Of a stretch of DNA of 64,000 nt, positions 62,837 through 64,000 are shown piece by piece. The position numbers and the translations under genes are program-made. Source of the stretch: Bog-473 sp963755375 (GTDB lineage: Bacteria; Actinomycetota; Acidimicrobiia; Acidimicrobiales; RAAP-2); assembly GCA_963755375.1 (NCBI GenBank), contig CAVWKG010000016.1:620001-684000 (forward strand), in the 5' to 3' direction. Position 1 is the stretch's first letter. Every line of letters begins with the position of its first letter. The notes beneath the pieces were generated by a model. That model was not told the origin of the DNA. It worked only from the letters and a program-made list of their open reading frames with translations, and searched no databases.

Positions 62837-64000
62837 ATGCCTGAACGGGTGGTACTGGCCTACAGCGGTGGCCTCGATACTTCCGTGGCCGTGCGCTGGC
62901 TCATTGAGCACGAGGGTGTCGAGGTGGTGGCCGTGGCGGTCGACGTCGGCCAGTCCGCCGACCGCGGGGGCGAGGACTGGGACGCCGTCCGCACCCGGGC
63001 GTTGGCCGCCGGTGCAGTCGAGGCGGTCGTGGTCGACGCCCGTCACGAGATGGCGGAGCAGTTCTGTGTCCCGGCGTTGCAGGCCAATGCGCGCTACGAG
63101 GGCAAGTACCCGCTGGTATCGGCGTTGTCGCGGCCGGTGATCGTGCGCAACCTCGTTGCCGAGGCCCGCCGGCACGGGGCCACGGCCGTCGCGCACGGGT
63201 GCACGGGCAAAGGGAACGACCAGGTGCGTTTCGAGGTTGGGGTGCGCGCGCTGGCGCCGGACCTGGGCATCTATGCCCCGGCCCGGGTCTGGGGCCTGAC
63301 CCGTGAGGACTGCGTCGAGCTGGCGGCCAAGTGGGACATCCCAATCACCGTCACCAAGGAGAAGCTGTACTCCATCGACGACAACCTGTGGGGCAAGGCG
63401 ATCGAGTGCGGCGCGATCGAGGACCCGTGGGCCCCCGCTCCCGACGACGTCTACACGCTGACGCGCGTCACCGAGAGCGAGCCGGTCGAGGTCATCGTGG
63501 GGTTCCAGTCCGGTGTCCCGGTCAGCCTGGACGGCACGGCCCTGGGTCCCTATGACCTCATCACGCGGCTCGGCGCTCTGGCCGGCAACCGCGGTTTCGG
63601 GCGTCTCGACATGGTGGAGAACCGCCGGGTGGGCATCAAGAGCCGGGAGGTCTACGAGTGCCCGGCCGCCCTGGCGCTCATCATGGCGCACGCCGACCTG
63701 GAGGATCTGACGCTCGAGCGGGACGTGCACCACGAGAAGGCGCGTCTGGAGCCACGGTGGTCCGAGCTCGTCTACGACGGGCTGTGGTACTCGCCCCTGC
63801 GCTCGGCCCTCCAGGCGTTCATCACCGAGAGCCAGCGTCACGTGACGGGGGAGGTGCGGTTGCGCTTCGCCGCGCCCGGCACCTGTGCGGTGGTGGGTCG
63901 GCGCAGCCCGGTCGCGCTCTACGACCACGGGTTGGCGACCTACGATGCGTCGGACACCTTCCGGCACGCCGACGCCGAGGGGTTCGTCCGCCTGTGGGGC
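62837..64000 (+). CDS. argG: argininosuccinate synthase, 3' end beyond the window
   Basis: ArgG couples citrulline and aspartate using ATP. The 388 residues visible cover almost all of the usual 400. LAYSGGLDTSVAVRWL is the ATP-binding motif; HGCTGKGNDQVRFEVG, DDNLWGKAIECGAIEDPW and EVYECPAALALI are family blocks. ATG 62837 lies 2 bp after the argR stop. The frame is open to the last base, so only the C-terminal end is missing. Confidence 0.96.
   Translation, partial: MPERVVLAYSGGLDTSVAVRWLIEHEGVEVVAVAVDVGQSADRGGEDWDAVRTRALAAGAVEAVVVDARHEMAEQFCVPALQANARYEGKYPLVSALSRPVIVRNLVAEARRHGATAVAHGCTGKGNDQVRFEVGVRALAPDLGIYAPARVWGLTREDCVELAAKWDIPITVTKEKLYSIDDNLWGKAIECGAIEDPWAPAPDDVYTLTRVTESEPVEVIVGFQSGVPVSLDGTALGPYDLITRLGALAGNRGFGRLDMVENRRVGIKSREVYECPAALALIMAHADLEDLTLERDVHHEKARLEPRWSELVYDGLWYSPLRSALQAFITESQRHVTGEVRLRFAAPGTCAVVGRRSPVALYDHGLATYDASDTFRHADAEGFVRLWG

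Overview
The window is a GC-rich (about 70%) actinobacterial chromosome segment. Supporting marks are the mihF-gmk-rpoZ-coaBC-metK-priA-def-fmt order, a mihF-type integration host factor, type II dehydroquinase, a type 2 PyrF, a PriA without ATPase motifs and a caa3-type oxidase cluster with CtaG proteins. A deep-branching lineage such as Acidimicrobiia fits best, but that placement is inferred from gene content and style, not from a marker phylogeny. Starts are often GTG, and adjacent genes are commonly joined by ATGA/GTGA overlaps. At nine or ten gene starts a TANNNT hexamer sits 5-8 nt before the start codon, which suggests much leaderless transcription.

Layout. 0.2-2.2 kb: a small Cys-containing protein, a frameshifted Cys-rich conserved gene and a NifU-domain protein. 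2.3-11 kb: the shikimate operon aroC-aroK // aroB-aroQ followed by pepQ-efp-nusB. It is split between aroK and aroB by an IS3-family remnant and a roughly 2.2 kb AT-rich island (about 37% GC) that carries a broken FAD oxidoreductase, a divergent family-2 glycosyltransferase and a truncated ORF. 11-20.3 kb: the pyrimidine operon pyrR-pyrB-pyrC-carA-carB-pyrD-pyrF behind a PyrR RNA binding loop. 20.3-29 kb: mihF, gmk, rpoZ, coaBC, metK, priA, def, fmt, a methyltransferase and rpe. 29.2-31 kb: a two-gene phosphonate-degradation pair. 31-34 kb: riboflavin genes ribD-ribBA-ribH behind a near-consensus promoter. 34-37 kb: an alpha/beta hydrolase, a hotdog thioesterase, hisG and a cold-shock-domain protein. 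37-48.6 kb: a cytochrome c oxidase module with structural genes ctaC-ctaD-ctaE, two CtaG-like proteins, a SCO1 domain fused to a membrane protein, a separate SCO1, a TlpA-like thioredoxin, a CuA-like cupredoxin and a 36-aa membrane peptide. 48.7-56.9 kb: two small conserved proteins, then infC-rpmI-rplT, a SpoU-type rRNA methyltransferase, pheS-pheT and a double-GNAT protein. 57-64 kb: the arginine operon argC-J-B-D-F-R-G, with argG running off the end.

How the parts work together. The pyr operon is probably controlled by PyrR binding the leader hairpin beside the pyrR ribosome-binding site. The arg operon encodes its own repressor ArgR, and a 14-bp inverted repeat covering the argC -10 box is the likely operator. 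IF-3 appears to start at a non-canonical ATC codon, as expected for IF-3 autoregulation. The oxidase cluster combines structural subunits with copper delivery (two SCO proteins, CtaG) and thiol redox (TlpA).

Caution. Five single-base frameshifts are visible: in the Cys-rich gene, pyrC and argF (GC-rich sites) and two in T runs of the island oxidoreductase. pyrC and argF are normally needed for growth without supplements, so at least some of these are probably sequencing or consensus errors. No tRNA, rRNA or CRISPR array was seen.
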